Assembly: GCF_002483225.1 (NCBI RefSeq)
Contig: NZ_DLHL01000011.1
Location: 248,001-312,000 of the forward strand
Reading direction: 5' to 3'
Origin: Gemmatimonas sp. UBA7669
Lineage (GTDB): Bacteria; Gemmatimonadota; Gemmatimonadetes; Gemmatimonadales; Gemmatimonadaceae
DNA: 64,000 bases
Part shown: positions 45,601 to 53,675 of the stretch, piece by piece
Position numbering within the stretch: the first letter of the stretch is position 1
Layout: each line of letters begins with the position of its first letter
Notes under the pieces: generated by a model
The model's input: only the letters and a program-made list of their open reading frames with translations
What the model was told of the DNA's origin: nothing
Database searches by the model: none
Position numbers and translations under genes: made by a program

Positions 45601-45897
45601 GGTCACGGGCGCCACGGTCTTGCCGCCATCGGTGGTCTTCCAGACGCCACCACCGGTGGTGCCCATGTAGTACTCATCGGGCCGGGCCGTGCTGCCGGCC
45701 ACCGCGGTCATGCGCCCCGCCTGATTGGGGCCGAGGTTGCGCCACTTCACGTCGAAGGACGTGTCGGCGGATGCCGACGCGCCGGCCTGTGGGCGTTGCG
45801 CGAAGGCCGACGTACTGGGAGACACCAGCGAAACGGCCAGTGCCGCGGTCGCGACGCGACGTGCGGTGGCCAGGGTGGTGGGCGGAATGGAAGTCAC
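42661..45897 (-). CDS. Secreted sortilin/VPS10-like beta-propeller glycosyl hydrolase-type protein
   Basis: 1078 residues. A signal peptide (ALAVSLVSPSTSAFAQ) starts from GTG 45897. Many BNR/Asp-box-like repeats (GVWKTTDGGKT, GVWRSTDAGKTW, GVFRTTDGGKTW, GIFKSTDGGDTW, GVYRSDDAGATW, SRDNGVTWKN) build a large VPS10-type ten-bladed propeller to about residue 740. A Gly/Phe/Ala-rich loop lies at about 430-455. The C-terminal part (about 780-1078) has a beta domain (MAPGAYRVRMTAGN) and then helices. Such proteins are abundant in Gemmatimonadota and may bind or cleave glycans or peptides outside the cell; enzymatic activity is not proven. No Shine-Dalgarno is obvious. Confidence 0.92.
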   Translation of the reverse strand: MTSIPPTTLATARRVATAALAVSLVSPSTSAFAQRPQAGASASADTSFDVKWRNLGPNQAGRMTAVAGSTARPDEYYMGTTGGGVWKTTDGGKTVAPVTDAYFGGTIGSIAVQQSNPDVVWVGGGETPIRGNVSHGDGVWRSTDAGKTWQYMGLKETQYIARVLIHPGNPDIVYVGALGHVFGPNKDRGVFRTTDGGKTWKNILFRNDSTGVADMILDPSNPRIIYATFWEVGRKPWQLVSGGMHSGIFKSTDGGDTWTELTRNPGLPQSGPLGAIGITVSPAKPSRLWAIIEHEPNGGVYRSDDAGATWQFMTGDRNLRQRAWYYSKLYADPKDTNVVYGPQVSPLVSRDGGKTFRRGFGGGDNHDIWIDPTNPERIAVAHDNGLIVTKDGGKTSQRVAAPTGQYYHVHLTNHFPYHVCGAKQDAGSSCGPVRAAAGGGRGGFGGFGGGAAPAAAPSGFSEFYGVAGGESGYVSSDPRDPDITYGANYGGSMDMLNRRTGKSLSLDPWPLNPMGHDAKDSKYRFQWTYPIVHSPHDPNTIYVGSNVVFRSTDRGMSWTPISRDLTRNDPRTLGPSGGPITKDQTSVEYYGTVFTLAESKLVKGLIWTGSDDGLIHVSRDNGVTWKNVTPKGLPEWMRWSIIEAGQHAPGTAYVAGNRYQLDDFTPYLFKTTDYGVTWTKITSGITADHFTRAIREDLHRPGMLYAATERGVWVSYNAGATWQSLQKNLPPVPVHDMLLRDDDLAIATHGRAFWVMENLTSLRWADSAAAVAGNAPYLYKPVPVYRLNGQTQPTFTYRLPADSLVVKFEFYDAAGKLVGTAASNDTTRAAADPRFAEMGFTPPAPPKPGNRKGVNRFTYTMRHPDAVTFRGMITWAGRGNGPSMAPGAYRVRMTAGNSAPVSYEFRVLPDPRSDATEADLKEQVRFALQIRDKITAANQGVIESRNLKRDLTDRTEKMTAVPAFAPLAKRLADSLNVVEDSLYQTKNQSGQDPLNFPIRLNDQLAGLMGFVMSGERRPAKQAYDVWNVLAPKTDGELARMERFITLQLPRINAMLKAAGQPEIVRSKTEGPAPRAVTP

Positions 45898-46050
45898 GCG
45901 AAGCGGGGTGGGAGTGGTCGACGGGCGAACTCCCTACGCAACGCTATCGAGCTGGACTTGGCAAGCGTTATCGCGCCGGACCAAGGGGGTTCACGCAACC
46001 CATCAGCCTACCGCCAACTGGAACGGGTACAAACAGCGCGTCGTATGCGA

Positions 46051-46920
46051 TCAGCGCCGGGGCGTCAGAAAGCGCAGCACTTCCGACTGGAACGATGCGG
46101 CATGTGGCCCGAATATGGGGACATGGTCGCCGTTGGGCACGATCCACAACTGCCCCTTGGTCAACCCAGCGTACGTGGCAGCCGGAATGCGCACGGGAAA
46201 GAAGGGGTCGCGATCACCGTGCACCACCAGCGTTCGTGCCGTGATGCGGCGCAGGTCCTGCTCGGTGAGGTTCATGTCGTCTCGACTGTCCTTGAACCCG
46301 TGAAACGTCCGGACGAGATCCAACATCTGCGGCTCACCTCGTGCGACACAGGCCCGCAGTTCAGCCACCACATCGGGTGGGATGGCATCGAGCGAGGTGG
46401 TTTGCGCCATGATGGCACGCGCTTCATCGGGGAAATGCGTGGTGGCCCCGATGAGCACGAGCGACTCAAACCGATTCGGCTGCGACATCGCCGCATGCAA
46501 CAAGGTCATGCCGCCGCTGCTGATGCCGAGCGCCCGCACGCGCGACAGCCCCAGCTGGTCCAGCAGGCCCAGCAGATCCCGACCCGTTTGTCGGTGTGAA
46601 TACTGCTTGTCTGGAAACGAGGAGCGTCCGTGACCACGCAGGTCAGGCACGATGAGTTGAAACCGTTCGGCCAACCGTTCGATATGCGGCGCCCAGGTTG
46701 CGCCACACCCGAAGAAGCCGTGCAGCAGGACGAGTGGCGGACCGGAGCCGAGGGTTTCCACGTAGAGGTCGGCGCCGTTTATACGGTGCAACGCGGAGGT
46801 GGCCGACGGCAGACGGGGAGTACGCTGGGCAACCGCCTCGTCGGCCGGGAACCCTGACTGAATCAGGCACAGGGACATCGCCGTCACCCAGACCGGCACG
46901 CAACCACGTCGTGTACGCAC
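46051..46920 (-). CDS. Secreted alpha/beta hydrolase
   Basis: 289 residues. Start set at GTG 46920, preceded by AGGAG at 5 bases; the N-terminus (VPVWVTAMSLCLIQSGFPAD) is a signal-like stretch. The fold core holds LVLLHGFFGCGATW (oxyanion), nucleophile S in LGISSGGM, acid in VVHGDRDPF and His in PNGDHVPIFG, so the triad is complete. Closest in style to proline iminopeptidase/haloalkane dehalogenase-like hydrolases. No substrate is inferable. It precedes the sortilin-like gene on the same strand, 153 bases apart, and is divergent from the EAL gene. Confidence 0.87.
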   Translation of the reverse strand: MRTRRGCVPVWVTAMSLCLIQSGFPADEAVAQRTPRLPSATSALHRINGADLYVETLGSGPPLVLLHGFFGCGATWAPHIERLAERFQLIVPDLRGHGRSSFPDKQYSHRQTGRDLLGLLDQLGLSRVRALGISSGGMTLLHAAMSQPNRFESLVLIGATTHFPDEARAIMAQTTSLDAIPPDVVAELRACVARGEPQMLDLVRTFHGFKDSRDDMNLTEQDLRRITARTLVVHGDRDPFFPVRIPAATYAGLTKGQLWIVPNGDHVPIFGPHAASFQSEVLRFLTPRR

Positions 46921-47139
46921 ACGTTCTCCTGTAATTGCCGAAAATTCAGAGGAACCGATGGCGGGTCCAAAGTAGCTCTGCGGGTCGCTGGGCGCTTGCG
47001 GTAAGCGTGGGACCAGCCGTTCCTGGGTGTGACACCGTATCCTCGCCAATCGTCTACCATCTGGAGTACAGAACGCTGCCCGACGGCGCCCCGACGATGA
47101 GGCGAGGCGCGGGTTTTCGCATTTCCGCCAAAGTCCCTC

Positions 47140-48264
47140 GTGCCCTCAGTTCCCTTGCCCACGGCGGCCGTGTCGGCCCCTGCCGACAACGCCTGTCGCC
47201 GCTGCGAACAGCTGCCGCCGATCCCGGTGGAGGCGCAGACGCTGCACTGCTGGTTCCCCACCGGCCATGTGGGCGGCAAGGCGCGTGCGGTGTTCCGCGA
47301 CTTCGGTGTCTCTGCGGACAAGACAGTTGGCGGGGGGCTCAGCTTTCTGTGGGATGAGCACAACGGTGAGCAGATCGCCCTGGCACTCGAAGAGGCGCTC
47401 TCCGGCATTGAACGCGAAGACACCCGCGCTCTGCTTTGCGCCCCGCAGCACCTGCCCAGCCCCGATGACCTGGCCCGGGTGGAGCCCCTGGCGCGCATTG
47501 TCACCCGCGTGCGCAGCGGCTGGCTCATCAACCTGCTGGAGGAGCGCCGCCTCACGTCGCACTTCCAGCCCATCGTACATGCCCACGTGCCCGATCGTAT
47601 CTATGGGCACGAGGCGCTCCTGCGTGGCGTGGCCCCCGATGGCAGCTTCGTCTCACCGGGGCAGTTGTTCGACACCGCGCGCGGCGCGGGACTGCTCTTC
47701 CAGCTCGACCTCGCCGCACGACGCTCGGCCATAGCCGCCTCGGTGCAGCATGCGCTGCAGGGCGCACTGTTCGTGAACTTCGCACCCACCGCCATCTACG
47801 ATCCCCAGGCCTGCCTCCGCAGCACGGTGGCCGCCATCGACAAGGCGGGCATGTCACGCGATCAGGTGGTGTTCGAACTGGTGGAGACGGAACGTGCGCA
47901 CGATGCCTCGCACCTCCGACGCATTCTCGACTACTATCGTGGCGCCGGCTTCCGCATTGCGCTGGACGACGTGGGCGCTGGGTACTCTTCGCTCAACCTC
48001 ATCCATCTCTTGCGCCCCGACATCCTCAAGCTCGACATGGAGCTCATCCGGGATGTCGACAAGGATCCGTACAAGGCGCGCATTGCAGCCAACCTGCTGA
48101 ACGTCGCCACTTCGCTGGGCATTGATGCGCTGGCTGAAGGCATCGAGACGCAGGGCGAACTGGATTGGGTGCGCGAACACGGCGCGAAGTTCGTGCAGGG
48201 CTATCTCATTGCCAAACCGGCTGCGGCACCGCGCCACGCCGACGCACTGCGGCGCAGCGCGTAG
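47140..48264 (+). CDS. EAL-domain cyclic-di-GMP phosphodiesterase
   Basis: 374 residues, cytoplasmic. The EAL domain (about 135-365) has all main active-site marks: GHEALLRG (E158), NFAPTA, FELVETE, LDDVGAGYS, LKLDMELI, EGIET and QGYLIAKP. It should therefore hydrolyse c-di-GMP to pGpG. The N-terminal 130 residues contain C19, C22 (NACRRC) and C37, a possible metal or redox site, and a segment (VGGKARAVFRDFG to TRALLCAPQHLP) with no GGDEF, PAS or HAMP domain. Starts with GTG at 47140; no clear Shine-Dalgarno. Monocistronic. Confidence 0.92.
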   Translation: MPSVPLPTAAVSAPADNACRRCEQLPPIPVEAQTLHCWFPTGHVGGKARAVFRDFGVSADKTVGGGLSFLWDEHNGEQIALALEEALSGIEREDTRALLCAPQHLPSPDDLARVEPLARIVTRVRSGWLINLLEERRLTSHFQPIVHAHVPDRIYGHEALLRGVAPDGSFVSPGQLFDTARGAGLLFQLDLAARRSAIAASVQHALQGALFVNFAPTAIYDPQACLRSTVAAIDKAGMSRDQVVFELVETERAHDASHLRRILDYYRGAGFRIALDDVGAGYSSLNLIHLLRPDILKLDMELIRDVDKDPYKARIAANLLNVATSLGIDALAEGIETQGELDWVREHGAKFVQGYLIAKPAAAPRHADALRRSA

Positions 48265-48292
48265 CGCGTAGCAGAATGGAAGATTAGCCGGC

Positions 48293-48321
48293 GGCCGAGT
48301 TACTCCTCCTGGAACTCGGCC
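48293..48321. terminator. Hairpin across the EAL/lipase convergent junction
   Basis: GGCCGAGTT (48293-48301) and AACTCGGCC (48313-48321) form a perfect 9-bp stem with an 11-base loop. It lies 29 bases beyond the EAL stop and spans the stop codon region of the convergent lipase gene (48300). No T tract. Probably a terminator for the EAL transcript. Confidence 0.4.
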
Positions 48322-49694
48322 ACTACCACGCGTCGCCTGTCCACAGGCTGCGTACGCACCACGAGTGTCTGGCCATTGAATTCCGTGCGGACACTGCGCG
48401 GTTGCGACGCCTCGAACCACCGCACACTGCGATCCACTGTGGGCACGCCCGGCGCAATGCCGCGCGCCAGCTCACCATCGAAGCGTAGGGTATCGCGTCC
48501 GACCCCCAGATAGCCGCGCGGGCGGATGACCTGTACCGCGACACTGTCCGCATTGGACGGACCGACTGCCACGCGCCGTGCCGGCGCGGCTGGTAGTCGC
48601 AGGTTGACCACCTGACTGCTGCGCAGAAACGGCGCACGATAGAGATGCAGCAGCACACTGCTGTCCGGCGCCACCACTTCGAACTCGTACACCGCACCGG
48701 CACGCGCACGGAATGGCCCCCACTGTCCATCGTCGCGCGTGGTCACGCGGTGCACGGCTTCTGCGACACGTTTTCCGGTCGCCGCATCGGTTTCGTGTAC
48801 CAGCACCTGCGCACCTCGCAGCGGCAGATTGGTTGGCGCACCAGCCACCGTGCCACTCACCATGCCGTTCAGCACAATGACGCTCTCCGGCTCGATATCC
48901 AGCGTGCGTGGGGCACGTCCGGTAATGAATCGATACTGCGCAGCAAAGGCTTCCGGTCCGAAGGCCACTTCGCGGTGGTCGGTGCCCGGCAACACGATGT
49001 TTGTTGCGCCCTTGAGCGCCGGAGACATGGCATCGACACCGGTCTGCATACCCGGCGCCCCGAGTGCCGCACCCGTCGCCTGCGCGTACTTGTCCAGCGA
49101 GTCGGAACGCAGCGCCAGAAAGCGCACATCGCGCACCACTTCGCTCCCGCCATTCAGTGCACGGAGATACGGTGAGAACCCGTTGAACTCGTTCTCCGGT
49201 TGCATGCTGGCCGACGCCATGACGCCGTGATTGGGCGTGCCACAGGTAATCACATGCGACACATGTGCCGCGCCGCCGCCAAACCGCACATAGTGGCGGA
49301 TGGTCAGCCCACCACGGGAACTGCCCACCAGCGCCACCTTGCTGGCCCCGGTGCGAATCAACACCCGGGTCACGAAGGCAGCCAACGCCGCCGCCTGATC
49401 ATCCGGCGTGCTGCGATTGGTCTCCCGTGCCGACGGCGTGGAACTCGCCAGCGGGTGGGGCAGATCGACGGCGTACAGCCGATCGCGGGGATAGCCGTTG
49501 CTTTCGAAGCGCCAGATGGTGTTGTCCCACAAGCCGGCGTGATCGCCATTACCGTGCACGAATACAATGGGAACGGGCGCAGCCTCGGCAGCGAACCGCC
49601 GACTCTGCGCCCGTTCCGTGCTGTCACTGATCAATGACAGGGCCAGCATTGCCGCAGGCAAGCGGGCCGCGATGAGGTTGAACATCCGCGTCAT
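48300..49694 (-). CDS. Secreted lipase/esterase with C-terminal beta domain
   Basis: 464 residues. A signal region (LPAAMLALSLISDSTERAQ) precedes an alpha/beta hydrolase (about 40-270) with FVHGNGDHAGLW, the nucleophile S in LVGSSRGGLTIRHY, CGTPNHGV, and likely His in LPGTDHREVAFG. The last 190 residues form a carboxypeptidase-regulatory/Ig-like beta domain (VIVLNGMVSGTVAGAPTNLPL and VYEFEVVAPDSSVLLHLY) and a final strand-rich part. It resembles secreted bacterial triacylglycerol lipases/PHA-type esterases. ATG 49694. Convergent with the EAL gene. Confidence 0.85.
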   Translation of the reverse strand: MTRMFNLIAARLPAAMLALSLISDSTERAQSRRFAAEAAPVPIVFVHGNGDHAGLWDNTIWRFESNGYPRDRLYAVDLPHPLASSTPSARETNRSTPDDQAAALAAFVTRVLIRTGASKVALVGSSRGGLTIRHYVRFGGGAAHVSHVITCGTPNHGVMASASMQPENEFNGFSPYLRALNGGSEVVRDVRFLALRSDSLDKYAQATGAALGAPGMQTGVDAMSPALKGATNIVLPGTDHREVAFGPEAFAAQYRFITGRAPRTLDIEPESVIVLNGMVSGTVAGAPTNLPLRGAQVLVHETDAATGKRVAEAVHRVTTRDDGQWGPFRARAGAVYEFEVVAPDSSVLLHLYRAPFLRSSQVVNLRLPAAPARRVAVGPSNADSVAVQVIRPRGYLGVGRDTLRFDGELARGIAPGVPTVDRSVRWFEASQPRSVRTEFNGQTLVVRTQPVDRRRVVVAEFQEE

Positions 49695-49720
49695 GCAGAA
49701 TTCACCGACTGGAGTGAAAA

Positions 49721-49736
49721 CGGGCGGGCCCGCCCG
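49721..49736 (-). terminator. Intrinsic terminator of the helix-hairpin-helix gene
   Basis: CGGGCGGGCCCGCCCG is a perfect 16-base palindrome (6-bp stem with a GGCC loop), followed on the minus strand by TTTT. It lies 42 bases after the stop at 49778 and before the lipase start at 49694. Confidence 0.8.
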
Positions 49737-49777
49737 ATCACACCAGCGCGCCGCCGATGCTCAAGTATGCTGCGCGA

Positions 49778-50128
49778 TCAGCTCGAGTGCACGGGTCGTG
49801 CCAGCCATGGTGAAGGTTCGTTACGTGATGCCATCGTGGCATTCATCGCGGTGAACGCCGGGGTCGGCGACGGCTCCGGTGACAACGGCGCGGATTCAGG
49901 CGCCACATTCCCAGCCAGCTCCCGTGCGCGCTGCACCCACTGGGCCACAGTCTTCTCGGGCGGAATGGCGCGAATGAGGTGTTGTTCGCGATTCACGCGA
50001 TCCATGAGGTTCACGAGATTCTCCGGCTTGCGCTGGCTCAACGTGGCCACGTCCTCGATGCCCGACGCCTCGAGAAGTCGGGCGTAATTGGGGCCAATGC
50101 CGTTGATCTGTTCGAGCGAGTTCATCAT
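49778..50128 (-). CDS. Helix-hairpin-helix (DUF4332-type) protein
   Basis: 116 residues. The N-terminal part is a helix-hairpin-helix of the DUF4332/RuvA-like kind: EQINGIGPNYARLLEASGIEDVATLSQRKPENLVNLM, seen here as INGIGPNYARLL followed by GIEDVATL. It ends in a Pro/Ala/Ser-rich tail of about 40 residues. HhH domains bind DNA without base specificity or act in protein contacts. ATG 50128 has a strong GGAGG at 6 bases. It has its own predicted promoter and intrinsic terminator, so it is a monocistron. Confidence 0.82.
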   Translation of the reverse strand: MMNSLEQINGIGPNYARLLEASGIEDVATLSQRKPENLVNLMDRVNREQHLIRAIPPEKTVAQWVQRARELAGNVAPESAPLSPEPSPTPAFTAMNATMASRNEPSPWLARPVHSS

Positions 50129-50213
50129 GTCGATCCTCCCTGGCATGCATGGCAAGGTTGCCGATATGCAGTGCCCGTTGCGGTTCGCTTCGTCGCCCTG
50201 AAGGTTCGGGCGT

Positions 50214-50229
50214 GATCGTCGATACGATC
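50214..50229. promoter_or_regulatory. Dyad in the leader of the helix-hairpin-helix gene
   Basis: GATCGT-CGAT-ACGATC has perfect 6-bp arms around a 4-base spacer. It lies within the predicted leader of the gene at 49778-50128 and could be an operator. A separate palindrome lies at 50263-50276. Confidence 0.35.
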
Positions 50230-50262
50230 GGAGCGCCAGTCGGATGGTCCGTGGCATGTCGC

Positions 50263-50276
50263 CTCTGGCGCCAGAG
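50263..50276. promoter_or_regulatory. 14-bp perfect palindrome in the same leader
   Basis: CTCTGGCGCCAGAG reads the same on both strands. It sits between the predicted promoter (50319-50347) and the coding start (50128). Candidate regulator site; no associated regulator is known. Confidence 0.35.
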
Positions 50277-50318
50277 TGCCGTCCATTGACGTGTCGCGCG
50301 TCATTGACCTACCCCAAC

Positions 50319-50347
50319 ATCATAACAGAATCCCGGCTTCAGGCCAA
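50319..50347 (-). promoter_or_regulatory. Promoter of the helix-hairpin-helix gene
   Basis: On the minus strand TTGGCC (50347-50342) and TATGAT (50324-50319) are 17 bases apart, 4/6 and 5/6 matches to sigma-70 boxes. Transcription would start near 50312, leaving a leader of about 180 bases that contains the dyads at 50214 and 50263. The 299-base gap 50129-50427 shows no gene. Confidence 0.55.
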
Positions 50348-50427
50348 GGGCTCAAGATGTTGAAACACAATGCTTTACGCGGAACATTGAGCACCATCGG
50401 GGGTAGGCCGACGGCGCGCGATTCCCC

Positions 50428-51180
50428 TCAGCGACTCCGCACGGTAGCCAAGCCACCGTCCACACCGATCACCTGACCGGTCACCCACGCGGCGTCAGCG
50501 CCCAGCAACCAGGCCACCGCCGGCGCCACATCATCCGCCTCGCCAATGCGCCCCAGCGCATGCAGGGACGCCGACGCCTTCTCGGCCGCCTCGTTTCCCG
50601 TGATGCGCGCAGCCATCGGCGTGCGCACCAGTCCGGGCGCCACCACATTGCAGCGCAACCCACGCGAGGCATAGGTGGCGGCTGTCGATCGCATGAGCCC
50701 AATCACTCCGCCCTTCGCGGCCGCGATGGCCTCGTGATTGGCCAATCCATGACGCGCGGCCGCGGTGGCCACCAGCACGACAGACCCGCCACTGGGCAGC
50801 ACCTTGGCTGCCGCGCGTACCGTGGCGAACGCGCTCGTGAGATTCTGCGCAATGACCTGCGCATACTCATCCTCACGTGTCAGGTGGGCAGGCTTGAGCA
50901 GAATCGACCCCACGAGATTGGCCACACCGACCAGTGGGGCGTCTGCCGGCGCCGCCGCCTGCGCGGCCTGGGCTGCCTGTTCCACCGCGTCGAAAGTGGT
51001 CAGGTCTGCGACGTGTGTCGCCAGCACACCGGCGCCCAGTTCTGCGGCCAGCGCGTCCATGGGAGCCGCCGAGCGACCCGCCAGCACCACGCGGTGTCCT
51101 GCGGCAACAAGACGACGGGCCGTGGCCGCGCCGATGCCGCCGGCGCCGCCAAGAAGCAGAAAGGTCGATGCATGGCTCAT
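50428..51180 (-). CDS. Atypical short-chain dehydrogenase/reductase lacking catalytic Tyr
   Basis: 250 residues of SDR fold: nucleotide-binding LGGAGGIG near residue 10, DLT after strand 3, and the C-terminal VTGQVIGVDGG that marks classical SDRs. At the active site, the usual Ser is Thr (VATAAARHG) and the Tyr of YxxxK is Ile (EAIAAAK), keeping only Lys. The NHEAIAAAK pattern is, to my memory, a recognisable SDR subgroup. Catalysis must use another residue, or the protein binds rather than reduces. Divergent from the photolyase fusion gene, 86 bases apart. Confidence 0.88.
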   Translation of the reverse strand: MSHASTFLLLGGAGGIGAATARRLVAAGHRVVLAGRSAAPMDALAAELGAGVLATHVADLTTFDAVEQAAQAAQAAAPADAPLVGVANLVGSILLKPAHLTREDEYAQVIAQNLTSAFATVRAAAKVLPSGGSVVLVATAAARHGLANHEAIAAAKGGVIGLMRSTAATYASRGLRCNVVAPGLVRTPMAARITGNEAAEKASASLHALGRIGEADDVAPAVAWLLGADAAWVTGQVIGVDGGLATVRSR

Positions 51181-51266
51181 GGCAGCGGAATGCCCATTGC
51201 CACAGTGAGAGTTCCCGCTGGTGTCCGGGACAGGGCACTCGCCTGAGGCACCGCGCGTTGTCCACC

Positions 51267-53651
51267 GTGATCCGACCCGACGACTTCTCCGAACATCTGG
51301 CCGAGCGCATCACCGCGTACTCGGCGCATCAGCCGGCCAATGCACAGGCCGAGTATGTGCTGTACTGGATGCGCACCGCCGTACGCGCCCACGAGAACCC
51401 TGCACTCGACGTCGCCCTGGACGCGGGCCGGCGTCTCGGTCTACCGGTGTTCGTGTATCACGCGCTGTCGGAGCGCTATCCCTACGCCTCCGACCGGCAC
51501 CATACCTTCATTCTCGAAGGCGCGCGTGATGTGGAAGCCGAATGCGCGGCGCGCGGCATCGGCTATGCGTTTCATCTCGAGCGGCCCGGACACCGGCAGA
51601 AGGCGCTCAAGACCCTGCTCACGCGCGCAGCGCTGCTGGTGACGGAAACCATGCCGGTCCCGCCGCTCGACTGGTTGACCGAGGGACTGGCCGACGACGC
51701 GCCCTGCCCCGTGTGGAGTGTGGACACGGCCTGCGTGGTGCCCATGCCGCTGGTGGGCACCGCGCACACGCGTGCCTTTGCCTTTCGCGATGCCACCGCG
51801 CACCTGCGCGACGAACGTGTGGGGCGACCCTGGCGCGATGTGGCGCCGCATACCCCGCCGTTCACGCCGCGCGACCTGCCGTTCACGCCGGTGCGCTTTG
51901 TGGACGCCGACATCGCCGAACTGGTGGCGCAGTGCGAGATCGATCATGGCGTGGGTCCGGTGCCGCACACGGAAGGCGGCACCGCCGCCGGCTATGCGCG
52001 CTGGGAGACGTTCAAGCAAAGCGGTGGCCTCGCGCGCTATGCCGCCAAGCGCAATGACGCCACCATCGAAGGTGTGAGCCGCATGTCGGCCTACCTGCAC
52101 TATGGCATGGTGTCGCCGCTTCGTCTGGCGCGTGAGTGCACCACGCTTGTTGGCGACGGGCCCGCCAAGTATCTGGATGAACTGCTGGTGTGGCGTGAGC
52201 TGGCCTACGCCTTCTGCTACTGGCATCCCTCACCCACCACCATTGAGGCCGTGCCGGTATGGGCGCGCGAGACACTGGCCAAACACGAGCGCGACTCGCG
52301 CACGGTGCTCTCATGGGAAGCACTCGCGCGCGCGCAGTCCGGCGATGCGCTCTGGGATGCCACCCAGACTTCACTGCTGCGGCACGGCGAGTTGCACAAC
52401 AACGTGCGCATGACCTGGGGCAAGGCCATCCCACTCTGGTCGGACAACGCCGAGCAGGCGCTCGATCGCCTGGTCGATCTCAATCACCGCTATGCGCTCG
52501 ATGGCCGTGATCCGGCATCGTACGGAGGCCTGCTCTGGTGCCTGGGCCAGTTCGACAGACCGTTCACTCCGCCGGTGCGCATCCTGGGCACGGTGCGTCC
52601 GCGCCCGACGTCGGAGCACCTCAAGCGCCTTGATCTGGCGCGCTATCAGCGGCATGTAACCCGGCCGCGCAGCGAGCGTGTGCCTCGAGTGCTGGTCGTT
52701 GGCGCGGGACTCGCCGGATTGGCCTGCGCGCGCACGCTGCACGATCATGGCCTGCCCGTTACGCTCCTCGACAAGAGTCGTGGCGTGGGTGGTCGCACCA
52801 GCACACGCCGTGAGGGGCAGTGGAAGTTCGATCATGGCGCACCCGGCATCGCCTGGCAGGATGCGCGACTGGCCCGCCATGCTGAGTCCTGGGAGCACGA
52901 CGCGGTGTTGTCGCGACTGGGTACGCACTGGGTTGGACGCGACGGCATGAGCGGACTCGCACGGCATCTGGCGCGTGGTTTGACCGTACACACCGGCGTG
53001 CAGGCCGCGTCGATCGAGCGGTCTCGCATGCAGTGGATTGTTCGCGATACCACGGGTGTGGCCCATGAAGCTGACGTGCTGGTGCTGGCCGTTCCGGCGC
53101 CGCAGGCCAGAACGCTGCTGAATACTGTGGCGTCGTCCGGCGGTGGCGTTGAGCAACTGCAGCAGGCCCTGCATGACGTGGAGATGAGTCCCTGCTGGAG
53201 CAGCATGATCGTCTTTGACGGCCCGCCGCCTGTGCGTATCACCGACGCGCTGCACAACGGGGCGTTGCCTGAGGAGAAGCATGCCATGCTCAGCCGCGGA
53301 TGGCGTCAGAACGTCCGACCGGGCCGCTCATCCGATGAGGCCTGGGTGGTGCAGGCGTCGGCAACGTGGAGCCGCGAGCATTTGGAAGCCGACGCGTCCA
53401 CGGTGGCGTCGCAGATGAGCGAGGCACTCCGGGATCGGCTGCAGATTGCGGGCAACGTGGTGCACGCGGTGGCCCATCGATGGCGCTATGCGCGCGTCGA
53501 GCGTGGCATCACGGCGAGTTGCCTCTTCTCGTCGGAGGACGCCCTTGGCGTGGGGGGCGACTTTGCGTGGGGTCCGATGAACACGGCACGCGACGCCGAG
53601 GCCGCGTGGCTGAGTGGTGTGGCCATGGCGGGACGGGTGCTGAGTCGATAG
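51267..53651 (+). CDS. Class II CPD photolyase fused to a COG3380/renalase-like FAD oxidoreductase
   Basis: 794 residues in one frame. Residues about 1-465 are a class II photolyase: YVLYWMRTAVRAHENPALD, YASDRHHTFILEGARDVE, MSAYLHYGMVSPLRL, LLVWRELAYAFCYW, NNVRMTWGK and GGLLWCLGQFDRPF. After a short linker (about 465-472) comes a new Rossmann FAD domain, VPRVLVVGAGLAGLACARTL with KSRGVGGRTSTRR, running to the C-terminus where ALGVGGDFAWGP is the second FAD motif. Separate COG3380-type genes often neighbour photolyases, from memory, so the fusion implies a joint role, perhaps delivering reduced flavin. Start GTG 51267; TTG 51258 is possible. Divergent from the atypical SDR. Confidence 0.9.
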   Translation: MIRPDDFSEHLAERITAYSAHQPANAQAEYVLYWMRTAVRAHENPALDVALDAGRRLGLPVFVYHALSERYPYASDRHHTFILEGARDVEAECAARGIGYAFHLERPGHRQKALKTLLTRAALLVTETMPVPPLDWLTEGLADDAPCPVWSVDTACVVPMPLVGTAHTRAFAFRDATAHLRDERVGRPWRDVAPHTPPFTPRDLPFTPVRFVDADIAELVAQCEIDHGVGPVPHTEGGTAAGYARWETFKQSGGLARYAAKRNDATIEGVSRMSAYLHYGMVSPLRLARECTTLVGDGPAKYLDELLVWRELAYAFCYWHPSPTTIEAVPVWARETLAKHERDSRTVLSWEALARAQSGDALWDATQTSLLRHGELHNNVRMTWGKAIPLWSDNAEQALDRLVDLNHRYALDGRDPASYGGLLWCLGQFDRPFTPPVRILGTVRPRPTSEHLKRLDLARYQRHVTRPRSERVPRVLVVGAGLAGLACARTLHDHGLPVTLLDKSRGVGGRTSTRREGQWKFDHGAPGIAWQDARLARHAESWEHDAVLSRLGTHWVGRDGMSGLARHLARGLTVHTGVQAASIERSRMQWIVRDTTGVAHEADVLVLAVPAPQARTLLNTVASSGGGVEQLQQALHDVEMSPCWSSMIVFDGPPPVRITDALHNGALPEEKHAMLSRGWRQNVRPGRSSDEAWVVQASATWSREHLEADASTVASQMSEALRDRLQIAGNVVHAVAHRWRYARVERGITASCLFSSEDALGVGGDFAWGPMNTARDAEAAWLSGVAMAGRVLSR

Positions 53652-53675
53652 ACGCGCGTGTGTTGGTGCGGCGCC

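Noticed and set aside
42643..46599. 1318-codon open frame on the plus strand opposite the sortilin-like gene
   Set aside because: Its His/Arg/Val-rich translation has no family features and is an antisense frame kept open by GC-rich codon use; the minus strand has clear Asp-box repeats.
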